From assembly GCF_900046455.1 (NCBI RefSeq), contig NZ_FCOT01000013.1, forward strand, positions 62,001-126,000: a stretch of 64,000 nucleotides of DNA. The letters are read 5' to 3'. This DNA is from Cellulomonas timonensis (lineage in GTDB: Bacteria > Actinomycetota > Actinomycetes > Actinomycetales > Cellulomonadaceae). Both the position numbers and the translations under genes were made by a program. Shown one piece after another: positions 18,531 through 27,956 of this stretch (position 1 is the stretch's first letter; the number at the start of each line of letters is the position of its first letter). The notes under the pieces were generated by a model. The model made no database searches, was not told the origin of the DNA, and saw nothing but the letters and a program-made list of their open reading frames with translations.

Positions 18531-18603
18531 GGCCACCTTCGTCACAGGTCTCGTCAGCGCGCGCACCCCTCGTCCAGCCCCTTCCGGGCCGAGGGGTTTT
18601 TCT
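18518..18603 (+). promoter_or_regulatory. Attenuator of the ilvB operon (pause hairpin plus terminator)
   Basis: The first hairpin pairs 18518-18530 with 18554-18564 (6 bp plus 5 bp around a 2-base bulge) and overlaps the end of the leader peptide. The second, at 18566-18596, has a 7-bp stem CCCCTCG/CGAGGGG plus an inner 4-bp stem and is followed by TTTTTCT, a classic intrinsic terminator and the only good T-run nearby. Ribosome stalling on the Ile/Val/Leu codons would open the first hairpin. The alternative antiterminator pairing was not worked out. Confidence 0.82.
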
Positions 18604-18685
18604 ATGCCAGACGCACGGGCCACCGTGCGAGCAGTAGTGATCGACCCAGAGCACTCAGCTTCAGCACCGACGCCAGGGAGACACG

Positions 18686-20560
18686 ATGGTCCAGGGCACC
18701 CACCCCGCACCGCAACGCACGACGCCCGCCACACCGGCATCGGTGCGCGCGACGGTCGAGCCGCGGCTCGCCAGCGCGCAGCAGCCCGTTCCGCAGGCCT
18801 CGGTTGTGCGAGAGCAGGTGACGGGCGCCCAGTCGATCGTCCGCTCCCTCGAGGAGGCCGGCGTCGACGTCGTCTTCGGCATCCCCGGCGGCGCGATCCT
18901 GCCGACCTACGACCCCCTGATGGACTCGAAGAAGCTCCGTCACATCCTGGTGCGGCACGAGCAGGGCGCCGGGCACGCGGCGTCGGGCTACGCGCACGCC
19001 ACCGGTCGGGTCGGGGTCTGCATGGCCACCTCGGGGCCGGGCGCCACGAACCTGGTGACGCCGATCGCCGACGCGAACATGGACTCGATCCCGATGGTGG
19101 CCATCACCGGCCAGGTCGGCGCCTCCCTGATCGGCACTGACGCCTTCCAGGAGGCCGACATCGTCGGCATCACCCTGCCGATCACCAAGCACAACTTCCT
19201 CGTGACCGACCCCGCGCAGATCCCGCGGGTGATCGCCGAGGCGTTCCACATCGCCTCCACCGGCCGCCCGGGCCCGGTGCTCGTCGACATCGCGAAGTCG
19301 GCGATGGTCACGGACACCACGTTCTCGTGGCCGCAGGAGCTCGACCTGCCGGGCTACCACCCGGTCGTCAAGCCGCACGCCAAGCAGATCCGCGAGGCCG
19401 CACGGCTGCTCGCGACCGCGCGGCGCCCGGTGCTGTACATCGGCGGCGGCGCGATCCGCTCCGGAGCCTCGGCGGAGCTGCGCCAGCTCGTCGACGCCTC
19501 GGGCGCGGCGGCCGTGACCACGCTGATGGCCCGCGGCGCGCTGCCTGACTCGCACCCGCAGCACCTGGGCATGCCGGGCATGCACGGCACCGTCGCGGCG
19601 GTCGCGGCCCTGCAGAAGGCTGACCTGGTCGTGAGCCTGGGCGCGCGGTTCGACGACCGCGTCACCGGCAAGCTGTCGAGCTTCGCGCCGAACGCGACGA
19701 TCGTGCACGCGGACATCGACCCGGCCGAGATCGGCAAGAACCGGGCCGTGGACGTGCCGATCGTCGGCGACCTGCGCGAGGTCATCGCCGACCTGCTGCC
19801 CGAGCTCGCCCGCGAGCACACGCAGCACGGTCGCCCGGACCTGGGCGCCTGGTGGAGCGAGCTCGACAAGCTGCGCGAGACGTTCCCGCTGGGCTACGAC
19901 GAGCCCAGTGACGGGCACCTCGCCCCGCAGCACGTCATCTCGCGGATCGGCGACATCTCCGGACCGGACTCGATCTTCGTGGCGGGCGTGGGCCAGCACC
20001 AGATGTGGGCCTCGCAGTTCATCCGCTACGAGCGGCCGAACTCGTGGCTCAACTCCGGCGGCCTGGGCACCATGGGCTTCGCCGTGCCCGCCGCGATGGG
20101 CGCGAAGGTGGGGGAGCCCGATCGCACCGTGTGGGCGATCGACGGCGACGGCTGCTTCCAGATGACCAACCAGGAGCTCGCCACCTGCGCGATCAACGAG
20201 ATCCCGATCAAGGTCGCGGTGATCAACAACTCCTCGCTCGGCATGGTGCGCCAGTGGCAGACGCTGTTCTACGAGTCCCGCTACTCGAACACCGACCTGC
20301 ACACGGGCCACGGCACACGCCGCATCCCGGACTTCGTCAAGCTCGCCGACGCGTACGGCTGCGTCGGGCTGCGCTGCGAGACCAAGGCGGACGTGGACGC
20401 CACGATCAAGCGCGCGATGGAGATCAACGACCAGCCCGTGGTGGTCGACTTCACGGTCTCGCGCGACTCGATGGTGTGGCCGATGGTGCCGTCGGGCGTC
20501 AGCAACGACGACATCCTGTACGCGCGGGGCATCACGCCCGCGTGGGACCGGGAGGACTGA
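18686..20560 (+). CDS. ilvB: Acetolactate synthase large subunit
   Basis: IlvB is the catalytic, thiamine-diphosphate and FAD-containing subunit of acetohydroxyacid synthase, condensing pyruvate with pyruvate or 2-ketobutyrate in valine, leucine and isoleucine synthesis. Of 624 residues, the first 45 or so are a variable extension; then [14 protein letters not shown], catalytic Glu92 in [14 protein letters not shown], and the ThDP motif [20 protein letters not shown] with [12 protein letters not shown]. The ATG has a GGGAGA site. It is controlled by the upstream attenuator. The next gene, unusually, is a racemase-family gene rather than ilvN. Confidence 0.97.
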   Translation: MVQGTHPAPQRTTPATPASVRATVEPRLASAQQPVPQASVVREQVTGAQSIVRSLEEAGVDVVFGIPGGAILPTYDPLMDSKKLRHILVRHEQGAGHAASGYAHATGRVGVCMATSGPGATNLVTPIADANMDSIPMVAITGQVGASLIGTDAFQEADIVGITLPITKHNFLVTDPAQIPRVIAEAFHIASTGRPGPVLVDIAKSAMVTDTTFSWPQELDLPGYHPVVKPHAKQIREAARLLATARRPVLYIGGGAIRSGASAELRQLVDASGAAAVTTLMARGALPDSHPQHLGMPGMHGTVAAVAALQKADLVVSLGARFDDRVTGKLSSFAPNATIVHADIDPAEIGKNRAVDVPIVGDLREVIADLLPELAREHTQHGRPDLGAWWSELDKLRETFPLGYDEPSDGHLAPQHVISRIGDISGPDSIFVAGVGQHQMWASQFIRYERPNSWLNSGGLGTMGFAVPAAMGAKVGEPDRTVWAIDGDGCFQMTNQELATCAINEIPIKVAVINNSSLGMVRQWQTLFYESRYSNTDLHTGHGTRRIPDFVKLADAYGCVGLRCETKADVDATIKRAMEINDQPVVVDFTVSRDSMVWPMVPSGVSNDDILYARGITPAWDRED

Positions 20561-21292
20561 GTGCGCCGCATCGGACTGCTCGGCGGCACGTCCTGGCAGT
20601 CGTCGGCGCACTACTACGCCCAGCTCAACGAGGGGGTGCAGGCGCGCCTCGGCGGCCTCCACTCAGCCGACCTGGTGCTCCGCTCCGTGGAGTTCGCCGA
20701 GATCGAGGCGCTGCAGAGCGCCGGCGACTGGGCGGCGCTCGGGGAGCGGTATGAGCGGGAGGCCGCTCAACTGCGCGCCGCTGGCGCCGAGCTGGTGGGC
20801 ATCCTGGCGAACACGATGCACCTGCTCCACGACGAGGTCGCGCGCGGCTCCGGCCTGCCGGTGGTGCACGTCGTCGACGTGGTCGCGGACGCGGTGGCCG
20901 AACTGGACGTCGAGCGGGTGGGCGTGCTCGGCACCCGCTTCACGATGGCCTCGGACCTGTACCCGGCCCGCCTCGCCGCCCGTGGCGTGGCCACGATCAT
21001 GCCCACCGGGGCGGACGCGGCCGAGGTCGACCGGGTGATCTACCAGGAGCTCGCACTCGGCCGGGTGCTGGACTCCTCACGCGCGGCGTATGTCGCGATC
21101 ATCGGCCGGCTGGTCGAGCAGGGCGCGCAGGCCATCGTCCTCGGGTGCACCGAGCTGTCGATGCTCATCTCGCCCGACGACCCCACGCACAGCCCCGTGC
21201 CCGTGCTCGACAGCACGGCACTGCACGTCCACGCCCTCCTCGACGCGGCACTCGCGCCGCAGGCCTCGTCCCTGGAAGAAGGTGCAGCATGA
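20561..21292 (+). CDS. Aspartate/glutamate racemase-family protein inside the ilv operon
   Basis: A 243-residue protein of the Asp/Glu/hydantoin racemase superfamily, closely resembling E. coli YgeA in pattern (MRRIGLLGGTSWQSSAHYY, LGGLHSADLVLRSVEF). The family uses two acid/base residues. The C-terminal one is present as Cys196 in VLGCTEL. The N-terminal one, Cys or Thr before the NT-x-H motif, is Ala83 here (ILANTMH), so ordinary two-base racemisation is doubtful. Its GTG follows the ilvB stop directly and its stop overlaps ilvN, so it is coupled within the acetolactate synthase operon. The reaction is unknown. Confidence 0.85.
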   Translation: MRRIGLLGGTSWQSSAHYYAQLNEGVQARLGGLHSADLVLRSVEFAEIEALQSAGDWAALGERYEREAAQLRAAGAELVGILANTMHLLHDEVARGSGLPVVHVVDVVADAVAELDVERVGVLGTRFTMASDLYPARLAARGVATIMPTGADAAEVDRVIYQELALGRVLDSSRAAYVAIIGRLVEQGAQAIVLGCTELSMLISPDDPTHSPVPVLDSTALHVHALLDAALAPQASSLEEGAA

Positions 21293-21813
21293 CCAGGCAC
21301 ACGCTCTCGGTGCTGGTGGAGAACAAGCCGGGTGTGCTCACCCGGGTCGCGGGGCTGTTCGCCCGGCGCTCGTTCAACATCCACTCGCTCGCGGTCGGCC
21401 CGACGGAGCGCGAGGAGATCTCGCGGATCACCGTGGTGGTCGACGTGGCAGAACTGCCGCTCGAGCAGGTGACGAAGCAGCTCAACAAGCTGATCAACGT
21501 CATCAAGATCGTCGAGCTCGAGGACAGCGCGTCCGTGCAGCGCGAGCTGCTGCTGGTCAAGGTCCGCGCCGAGGCCGCGCAGCGCACCCACGTGCTCGAG
21601 GTCGTCCAGCTCTTCCGCGCGCACGTCGTGGACGTGGTGCCGGACACCGTCACCATCGAGGCGACGGGCGGCCCGGACAAGCTCGCGGCGCTGCTCGCCG
21701 CGTTGGAGCCGTTCGGCGTCCGCGAGATCGTGCAGTCTGGCACCGTCGCGATCGGCCGTGGCTCCCGCTCCATCACCGACCGCGCGCTCGAACGGGTCAA
21801 CCGGTCCGCGTGA
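21289..21813 (+). CDS. ilvN: Acetolactate synthase small (regulatory) subunit
   Basis: IlvN binds valine and other end products and activates and feedback-inhibits IlvB. The 174-residue protein has an N-terminal ACT domain (HTLSVLVENKPGVLTRVAGLF, then FNIHSLAVGPTE) and the conserved C-terminal domain (VIEATGGPDK-like block, ALEPFGVREIVQSG). The ATG overlaps the preceding racemase-family stop, behind a GGAAGAAGG ribosome site. In-frame sequence upstream of this ATG belongs to the preceding gene. Confidence 0.96.
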   Translation: MTRHTLSVLVENKPGVLTRVAGLFARRSFNIHSLAVGPTEREEISRITVVVDVAELPLEQVTKQLNKLINVIKIVELEDSASVQRELLLVKVRAEAAQRTHVLEVVQLFRAHVVDVVPDTVTIEATGGPDKLAALLAALEPFGVREIVQSGTVAIGRGSRSITDRALERVNRSA

Positions 21814-21837
21814 CCGCCCCGCCCGAGCACCCCCTGA

Positions 21838-22902
<1,065 letters not shown>

Positions 22903-22907
22903 CCTGA

Positions 22908-22941
22908 TCGACGGCGCTGAGCTTTCGACGGCGCTGAGCTT
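22908..22941. repeat. Two tandem 17-bp repeats after ilvC
   Basis: The 17-bp unit TCGACGGCGCTGAGCTT occurs at 22908-22924 and again at 22925-22941 without change; the next bases (TCGACGGC, from 22943) begin a third, diverging copy that forms the left arm of the terminator hairpin. Confidence 0.85.
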
Positions 22942-22943
22942 TT

Positions 22944-22984
22944 CGACGGCCCGGGCCCTGTCCATGGACAGGCCCGGGCCGTCG
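22944..22984 (+). terminator. Hairpin terminator of the ilvB-N-C operon
   Basis: The arms on either side of a TCCATGGA-type centre pair over about 19 bp with one bulged C on the left. It stands 41 bases after ilvC and is the strongest structure in the gap before the ASCH gene. Confidence 0.8.
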
Positions 22985-23057
22985 GCGTTCCACCCCGGAC
23001 TCGTGGCTGCGAGACTCGGGCCACGCCACGAACCGCGTCACCGACCTGGAGGCTGAG

Positions 23058-23627
23058 ATGACCGTGACCGACCACCCCCGTGATGACGGCGAGCTGGCCC
23101 AGTTCTGGGAGGTCGCCCGGGGTCATGCCGGCATCGACCGGCTGGGCGTCGTGGTGGGCGCGTCGCCGTTGGGCTCCGTGCCCCCGCCCGCGTGGTCGTT
23201 CGGCGACTCGCCGCGACTGGCCGACGAGCTGCTGGGCCTGGTCCTGTCGGGCCGGAAGACCGCCACGACCACCGCGCTGTGGGAGTTCGAGGCGGGGTAC
23301 GAGGAGCGGCCGAGCGTCGGCGACCTGTCGATCCTGCTCGACGGCGCGGGGCGCCCGCGGGCGCTCATCCGCACGACTGTGGTGCGCGTCGTGCCGTTCT
23401 GCGACGTGGAAGCGGAGTACGCGGCCGCCGAGGGGGAGGACGACCTCTCGCTGGAGTCGTGGCGCCGGGAGCATGAGAAGTACTGGCGCCGGCTCGCGGA
23501 GGCGCGCGGCGGGCAGCCCTTCTCGCAGGATCTGCCGCTGCTGCTCGAGGAGTTCGAGCTCTTGTACCAGCAGCCCGCTGTTCCGGAAGATGAGATGCAG
23601 GTCCCGATGCGTGAGACGGACCGGTAG
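23058..23627 (+). CDS. ASCH-domain protein
   Basis: A 189-residue protein of the ASCH superfamily, a PUA-like fold linked to RNA binding; a smaller E. coli member (YqfB) hydrolyses N4-acetylcytidine. The ASCH core is visible as VLSGRKTATTTALWEFE followed by LIRTTVVRVVPFCDVEAEYA and the tail WRREHEKYWRRL. An ATG at 23058 is preceded by CTGGAGG. It lies between ilvC and leuB but has a hairpin on its left, so it need not share their transcript. Its target is unknown. Confidence 0.85.
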   Translation: MTVTDHPRDDGELAQFWEVARGHAGIDRLGVVVGASPLGSVPPPAWSFGDSPRLADELLGLVLSGRKTATTTALWEFEAGYEERPSVGDLSILLDGAGRPRALIRTTVVRVVPFCDVEAEYAAAEGEDDLSLESWRREHEKYWRRLAEARGGQPFSQDLPLLLEEFELLYQQPAVPEDEMQVPMRETDR

Positions 23628-23636
23628 CCTGCGTCC

Positions 23637-24704
23637 ATGGTCGAGAACAACGCTGCACGGGATGTCCGCCTCGCTGTCGTGGCGGGCGACGGGATCGGTA
23701 CCGAGGTCGTCGAGCAGGGCCTGCTCGCGCTGGAGACAGCGCTGACCGGCACGGACGTGCGCGTGTCCACCACGGACTTCGACCTCGGCGCCCGGCGCTG
23801 GCACGCGACCGGGGAGACCCTCACCGACACCGACCTCGACGCGATCCGCGCGCACGACGCGATCCTGCTCGGCGCCATCGGCGACCCGACGGTGCCGTCG
23901 GGCGTGCTGGAGCGGGGCCTTCTGCTCAAGCTCCGCTTCGCGCTCGACCACTACGTCAACCTGCGGCCCAGCCGCCTGTACCCCGGTGTGGCCTCCCCGC
24001 TCGCGAACCCCGGCGAGATCGACTTCGTGGTGGTCCGCGAGGGCACCGAGGGCCCCTACGTCGGCAACGGCGGCGCGATCCGGGTCGGCACGCCTGCCGA
24101 GGTCGCCAACGAGGTCAGCGTCAACACCGCCTTCGGAGTCGAGCGGGTCGTCCGCGACGCGTTCGCCCGTGCCGCCGCGCGCCCGCGCAAGAAGCTCACG
24201 CTCGTGCACAAGCACAACGTGCTCGTGCACGCCGGCCACCTGTGGCGCCGCACGGTGGAGGCCGTCAACGCGGAGTTCCCCGACGTCACCGTCGACTACC
24301 TGCATGTGGACGCCGCGACCATCTTCATGGTGACCAACCCGTCGCGCTTCGACGTGATCGTCACCGACAACCTGTTCGGCGACATCATCACCGACCTCGC
24401 CGCCGCGATCACGGGCGGGATCGGCCTCGCCGCGTCGGCCAACATCAACCCCGAGCGCACCACGCCCAGCATGTTCGAGCCCGTGCACGGCTCCGCGCCC
24501 GACATCGCAGGCCAGGGCAAGGCCGACCCGACCGCCACCGTGCTGTCGGTCGCCATGCTGCTCGACCACCTGGGGCTGCCCGACGCGTCCGCCAAGGTCG
24601 AGGCCGCCGTCGCCGCCGACATCGCCGAGCGCGCCAACCTCGACGGCCGAGTACGGTCGACGGCCGAGGTGGGCAAGGACCTCGCCGCGCGCATCGCCGG
24701 CTGA
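23637..24704 (+). CDS. leuB: 3-Isopropylmalate dehydrogenase
   Basis: LeuB oxidatively decarboxylates 3-isopropylmalate in leucine synthesis and acts on 3-methylmalate in the citramalate route to isoleucine. The 355-residue protein shows the decarboxylating-dehydrogenase pattern: [34 protein letters not shown], the metal/substrate block [26 protein letters not shown] and [26 protein letters not shown] hexamer lies six bases before the ATG without a ribosome site, suggesting a leaderless mRNA. The usual actinobacterial neighbour serA is absent. Confidence 0.96.
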   Translation: MVENNAARDVRLAVVAGDGIGTEVVEQGLLALETALTGTDVRVSTTDFDLGARRWHATGETLTDTDLDAIRAHDAILLGAIGDPTVPSGVLERGLLLKLRFALDHYVNLRPSRLYPGVASPLANPGEIDFVVVREGTEGPYVGNGGAIRVGTPAEVANEVSVNTAFGVERVVRDAFARAAARPRKKLTLVHKHNVLVHAGHLWRRTVEAVNAEFPDVTVDYLHVDAATIFMVTNPSRFDVIVTDNLFGDIITDLAAAITGGIGLAASANINPERTTPSMFEPVHGSAPDIAGQGKADPTATVLSVAMLLDHLGLPDASAKVEAAVAADIAERANLDGRVRSTAEVGKDLAARIAG

Positions 24705-24774
24705 CCTCCGAGCCTGTCCCCACGGCCGTCCTCACCCGGTAACGTCAGAGCAGTCCCTGGTGAAAGGCCAAACC

Positions 24775-25881
24775 ATGAGCACGACGACCCCCACTTCGCT
24801 CTCGAGCTTCGAGATCCGCCCCACTGCCACGCCCACCTCTGACGAGGACCGCGCCGCCGCCCTGGCCGCGCCGCGGTTCGGCACGGTCTTCACCGACCAC
24901 ATGGCGCGGATCTCCTGGTCGGAGGACCAGGGGTGGCATGACCGGCGCGTGGAGGCGTACGGCCCGCTGCTGCTCGACCCCGCGACCGCGGTGCTGCACT
25001 ACGCCCAGGAGATCTTCGAGGGCATGAAGGCGTACCGCCACGCCGACGGCTCGGTGTGGACGTTCCGACCCTGGGCCAACGCCGAGCGGTTCGCGCGCTC
25101 GGCACGGCGGCTCGCGCTGCCCGAGCTGTCCGAGGAGGACTTCCTCGGCTCGCTCGCGGCGCTCGTCGCCACCGACGCCGCATGGGTGCCCTCGGGCGAG
25201 GAGACCAGCCTCTACCTGCGGCCCTTCATGTACGCGTCGGAGGCCTTCCTCGGCGTGCGGCCGTCGCGGGCCGCGGAGTACCTCGTCATCGCGTCGCCGG
25301 TGGGCCCGTACTTCGCGAGCGGCGTGCAGCCGGTGTCCATCTGGGTCGCCGAGGACTACCACCGCGCCGGCGCCGGGGGCACCGGGGCCGCCAAGTGCGG
25401 CGGCAACTACGCCGCGAGCCTGCTGCCGCAGCAGGAGGCCTACGCGCTGGGCTACGACCAGGTGTGCTTCCTCGACGCCTCGACGAACACGCTGGTCGAG
25501 GAGCTCGGCGGCATGAACGTCTTCCTCGTGCACGCCGACGGGAGCGTCTCCACCCCGGAGCTGTCCGGCTCGATCCTCGAGGGCGTCACGCGCTCCTCGA
25601 TCCTGCAGCTCCTGCGGGATGCGGGCCACCAGGTGCACGAGCGGCCGGTTCCCCTCACGGAGCTCCGCGCCGGCCTGGAGGACGGCTCGGTGGCGGAGGT
25701 CTTCGCGTGCGGCACGGCGGCTGTGGTGACGCCCATCGGGCGGCTCGGGGGGCAGGGCTTCGACCTGACGGTCGGGGACGGCTCGGCGGGCCCGGTCACG
25801 TCGAGCGTGCGCAGCGAGCTCATGGACATCCAGTACGGCCGCGTCGCCGACCGGCACGGCTGGCTGCACCGCCTGCTCTGA
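24775..25881 (+). CDS. ilvE: Branched-chain amino acid aminotransferase
   Basis: IlvE transfers the amino group between glutamate and the keto acids of leucine, isoleucine and valine. The 368-residue fold-type IV PLP enzyme has the Schiff-base lysine at Lys207 (GAAKCGGNYAAS), the substrate block YAQEIFEGMKAYR, and the C-terminal cofactor region EVFACGTAAVVTPIG. I use ATG 24775; a GTG 15 bases upstream adds only five residues. It lies 70 bases after leuB and ends in a long hairpin. Confidence 0.96.
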   Translation: MSTTTPTSLSSFEIRPTATPTSDEDRAAALAAPRFGTVFTDHMARISWSEDQGWHDRRVEAYGPLLLDPATAVLHYAQEIFEGMKAYRHADGSVWTFRPWANAERFARSARRLALPELSEEDFLGSLAALVATDAAWVPSGEETSLYLRPFMYASEAFLGVRPSRAAEYLVIASPVGPYFASGVQPVSIWVAEDYHRAGAGGTGAAKCGGNYAASLLPQQEAYALGYDQVCFLDASTNTLVEELGGMNVFLVHADGSVSTPELSGSILEGVTRSSILQLLRDAGHQVHERPVPLTELRAGLEDGSVAEVFACGTAAVVTPIGRLGGQGFDLTVGDGSAGPVTSSVRSELMDIQYGRVADRHGWLHRLL

Positions 25882-25897
25882 GCAGATCAGCATCGAC

Positions 25898-25958
25898 TCA
25901 CCCCGACACACAGGACGGGCCGCGGCGGGCGCCGTGGCCCGTCTGGTGTGTCGGGTGA
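25898..25958 (+). terminator. Long hairpin after ilvE
   Basis: Arms at 25902-25921 and 25936-25955 pair over 20 positions apart from a small internal mismatch; the outermost CTCA/TGAG bases extend it. No T-run follows. It separates ilvE from the cimA promoter and leader. Confidence 0.75.
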
Positions 25959-26010
25959 GGTCGCCGCGTGTCGGGTCCACTCGTCGTGCGGGTGTGGCAG
26001 GATGGCCCGC

Positions 26011-26049
26011 GTGACACCTCACACGTCGTACCGCCTCATCATCGCGTAG
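26011..26049 (+). CDS. cimA leader peptide (attenuator)
   Basis: A 12-codon frame from GTG to TAG encodes MTPHTSYRLIIA, with adjacent Leu-Ile-Ile codons just before the stop. A CAGGAT hexamer ends seven bases upstream of the GTG, so the transcript likely begins at the start codon. The stop codon's last base is the first base of a strong hairpin followed by a terminator. Isoleucine is the end product of the citramalate pathway, so control by charged Ile-tRNA makes sense. The signal is shorter than in the ilvB leader, so confidence is somewhat lower. Confidence 0.78.
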   Translation: MTPHTSYRLIIA

Positions 26050-26103
26050 CGCGTCTGCCCACCCGCAGACGCGCCAACCTCCCGCACCTCCGGGGGGTTT
26101 TTT
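26049..26103 (+). promoter_or_regulatory. Attenuator of cimA (pause hairpin plus T-run terminator)
   Basis: Arms 26049-26058 and 26065-26074 make a perfect 10-bp hairpin. One base later, 26076-26083 pairs with 26092-26099 (8 bp, one G-T) and runs into six T (26098-26103), an intrinsic terminator. It lies 150 bases before the cimA start, so it can only act on cimA. Between 26104 and 26255 there is one more weak hairpin near 26155 and an 11-bp direct repeat GTCGGCCTGAG, but no gene. Confidence 0.8.
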
Positions 26104-26255
26104 GTTGTCGCGCACCATCCCGCGCGCGGCCACGACGCACCATGCTGGAGGGGCGCCTCCCTCCGGAGGGGCGCACCGTCCCGGGCCCGCGTCGGCCTGA
26201 GACCCCTGGGTCGGCCTGAGCCGCCACCCCGTCACCCGCCTGGAGAGAGACCACC

Positions 26256-27887
26256 GTGAGCAGCAGCACCACTGGCCCCGGCCTCCCGTTCCACGTCTAC
26301 GACACGACGCTGCGCGACGGCGCCCAGCAAGAGGGCATGAACCTCTCCGTCGCCGACAAGCTGGCCATCGCGCCGCTGCTCGACGAGCTCGGGGTCGGCT
26401 TCATCGAGGGTGGCTGGCCCGGAGCCATCCCGAAGGACACCGAGTTCTTCGCCCGCGCCGCCAAGGAGCTGACGCTGCGCAACGCCGTGCTCGCCGCGTT
26501 CGGGTCGACCCGCAAGGCCGGCGCCGAGGCGTGGCAGGACCCGCAGGTGCGCGCGCTGATCGACTCCGAGGCGCCCGTGGTCACGCTCGTCGCGAAGAGC
26601 GACCTGCGGCACGCCGAGCGCGCGCTGCGCACCACCGGCGCGGAGAACCTCGCGATGATCACGGACACCGTCGCGCTCCTCACCCGTGAGGGACGGCGCG
26701 TGGTGATCGACGCCGAGCACTTCTTCGACGGATACCGCGACGACCCGGCGTACTCGCTCTCCGCGGTGCTCGCCGCGTTCGAGGCGGGCGCGGAGGTGGT
26801 CGCCCTGTGCGACACCAACGGCGGCATGCTCCCCGACTGGATCGGGCAGATCGTCGCGGAGGTCCGCACGGCCGTCGGGCCCGCCGCGATCCTCGGCATC
26901 CACGCGCACAACGACTCCGGCTGCGCGGTGGCCAACTCGCTAGCGGCCGTGGCCGCCGGGTGCACGCACGTGCAGGGCACCGTCAACGGGTACGGGGAGC
27001 GCACCGGCAACGCCGACCTGCTCGCCGTCGTCGCGAACCTCGAGCTCAAGGGCGGCCGCGAGCTGCTCGCCACCGACGGCGCCGAGTCGGGGGGCCTGCG
27101 GGAGATGACCCGCATCGCGCACGCCATCAGCGAGATCACCAACATCGCGCCCTTCGCCCGGCAGCCGTACGTGGGCGCCAGCGCCTTCGCGCACAAGGCC
27201 GGCATCCACGCCAGCGCGATCAAGGTCGACCCCGACCTGTACCAGCACATCGACCCCGTGGCCGTCGGTAACGACATGCGCATGCTCATCTCCGACATGG
27301 CCGGGCGCGCCACCATCGAGCTCAAGGGCCGCGAGCTGGGCTTCGACCTCGCCGGCCAGGGCGAGCTGCTCACCCGGGTGACCAACCGGGTGAAGGAGGC
27401 CGAGGCGAACGGCTACACCTTCGACGCCGCCGACGCGTCCTTCGAGCTGCTGCTGGTCGAGGAGCTCGACGGCGCCCGCCCCGGCTACTTCACCGTGGAG
27501 AGCTGGCGGGCCATCGTCGAGCGCGCGGGCAGCCGCGGCGTCCCGGCGACCGCGGAGGCGACGGTCAAACTGCACGCGGGCGGCGAGCGCCACGTCAGCA
27601 CGGGGGAGGGCAACGGCCCCGTCAACGCGCTCGACCAGGCGCTGCGCCAGGCGCTGGTGCGCGTCTACCCCGAGCTCGAGGCGTTCCAGCTCATCGACTT
27701 CAAGGTGCGCATCCTCGACGCGATGCACGGCACCGACGCGGTGACCCGGGTGCTCATCGAGACCACCGACGGGCTGACGTCGTGGAGCACCGTGGGCGTC
27801 GGGCCGAACATCATCGAGGCGTCCTGGGAGGCGCTGACCGACTCGGCGATCTGGGGGCTGCGGCACCACGGGGTCGCCCCCCGCTGA
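26256..27887 (+). CDS. cimA: (R)-Citramalate synthase
   Basis: CimA condenses pyruvate with acetyl-CoA to citramalate, opening a threonine-independent route to 2-ketobutyrate and isoleucine. The 543-residue DRE-TIM enzyme starts with HVYDTTLRDGAQQEGM and has the metal-binding HxH in GIHAHNDSGCAVANS and the NGYGERTGNADL block. The C-terminal third is the LeuA-type allosteric dimer domain. Length and the FIEGGWPG motif favour CimA over isopropylmalate synthase; the 2-isopropylmalate function cannot be strictly excluded from sequence. The GTG start has GGAGAGAG upstream. An attenuator precedes it. Confidence 0.92.
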   Translation: MSSSTTGPGLPFHVYDTTLRDGAQQEGMNLSVADKLAIAPLLDELGVGFIEGGWPGAIPKDTEFFARAAKELTLRNAVLAAFGSTRKAGAEAWQDPQVRALIDSEAPVVTLVAKSDLRHAERALRTTGAENLAMITDTVALLTREGRRVVIDAEHFFDGYRDDPAYSLSAVLAAFEAGAEVVALCDTNGGMLPDWIGQIVAEVRTAVGPAAILGIHAHNDSGCAVANSLAAVAAGCTHVQGTVNGYGERTGNADLLAVVANLELKGGRELLATDGAESGGLREMTRIAHAISEITNIAPFARQPYVGASAFAHKAGIHASAIKVDPDLYQHIDPVAVGNDMRMLISDMAGRATIELKGRELGFDLAGQGELLTRVTNRVKEAEANGYTFDAADASFELLLVEELDGARPGYFTVESWRAIVERAGSRGVPATAEATVKLHAGGERHVSTGEGNGPVNALDQALRQALVRVYPELEAFQLIDFKVRILDAMHGTDAVTRVLIETTDGLTSWSTVGVGPNIIEASWEALTDSAIWGLRHHGVAPR

Positions 27888-27956
27888 ACGCCTCGGCTCG
27901 ACCGGTTCCGCTGGGCGTCCTAGGGTCGAAAGAGCCTTCGAGGCAGGGAGCCCACG

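Noticed and set aside
22908-22941. Tandem 17-bp repeats after ilvC as a regulator-binding array
   Set aside because: They directly abut the terminator and share its arm; duplication of the terminator edge is simpler.
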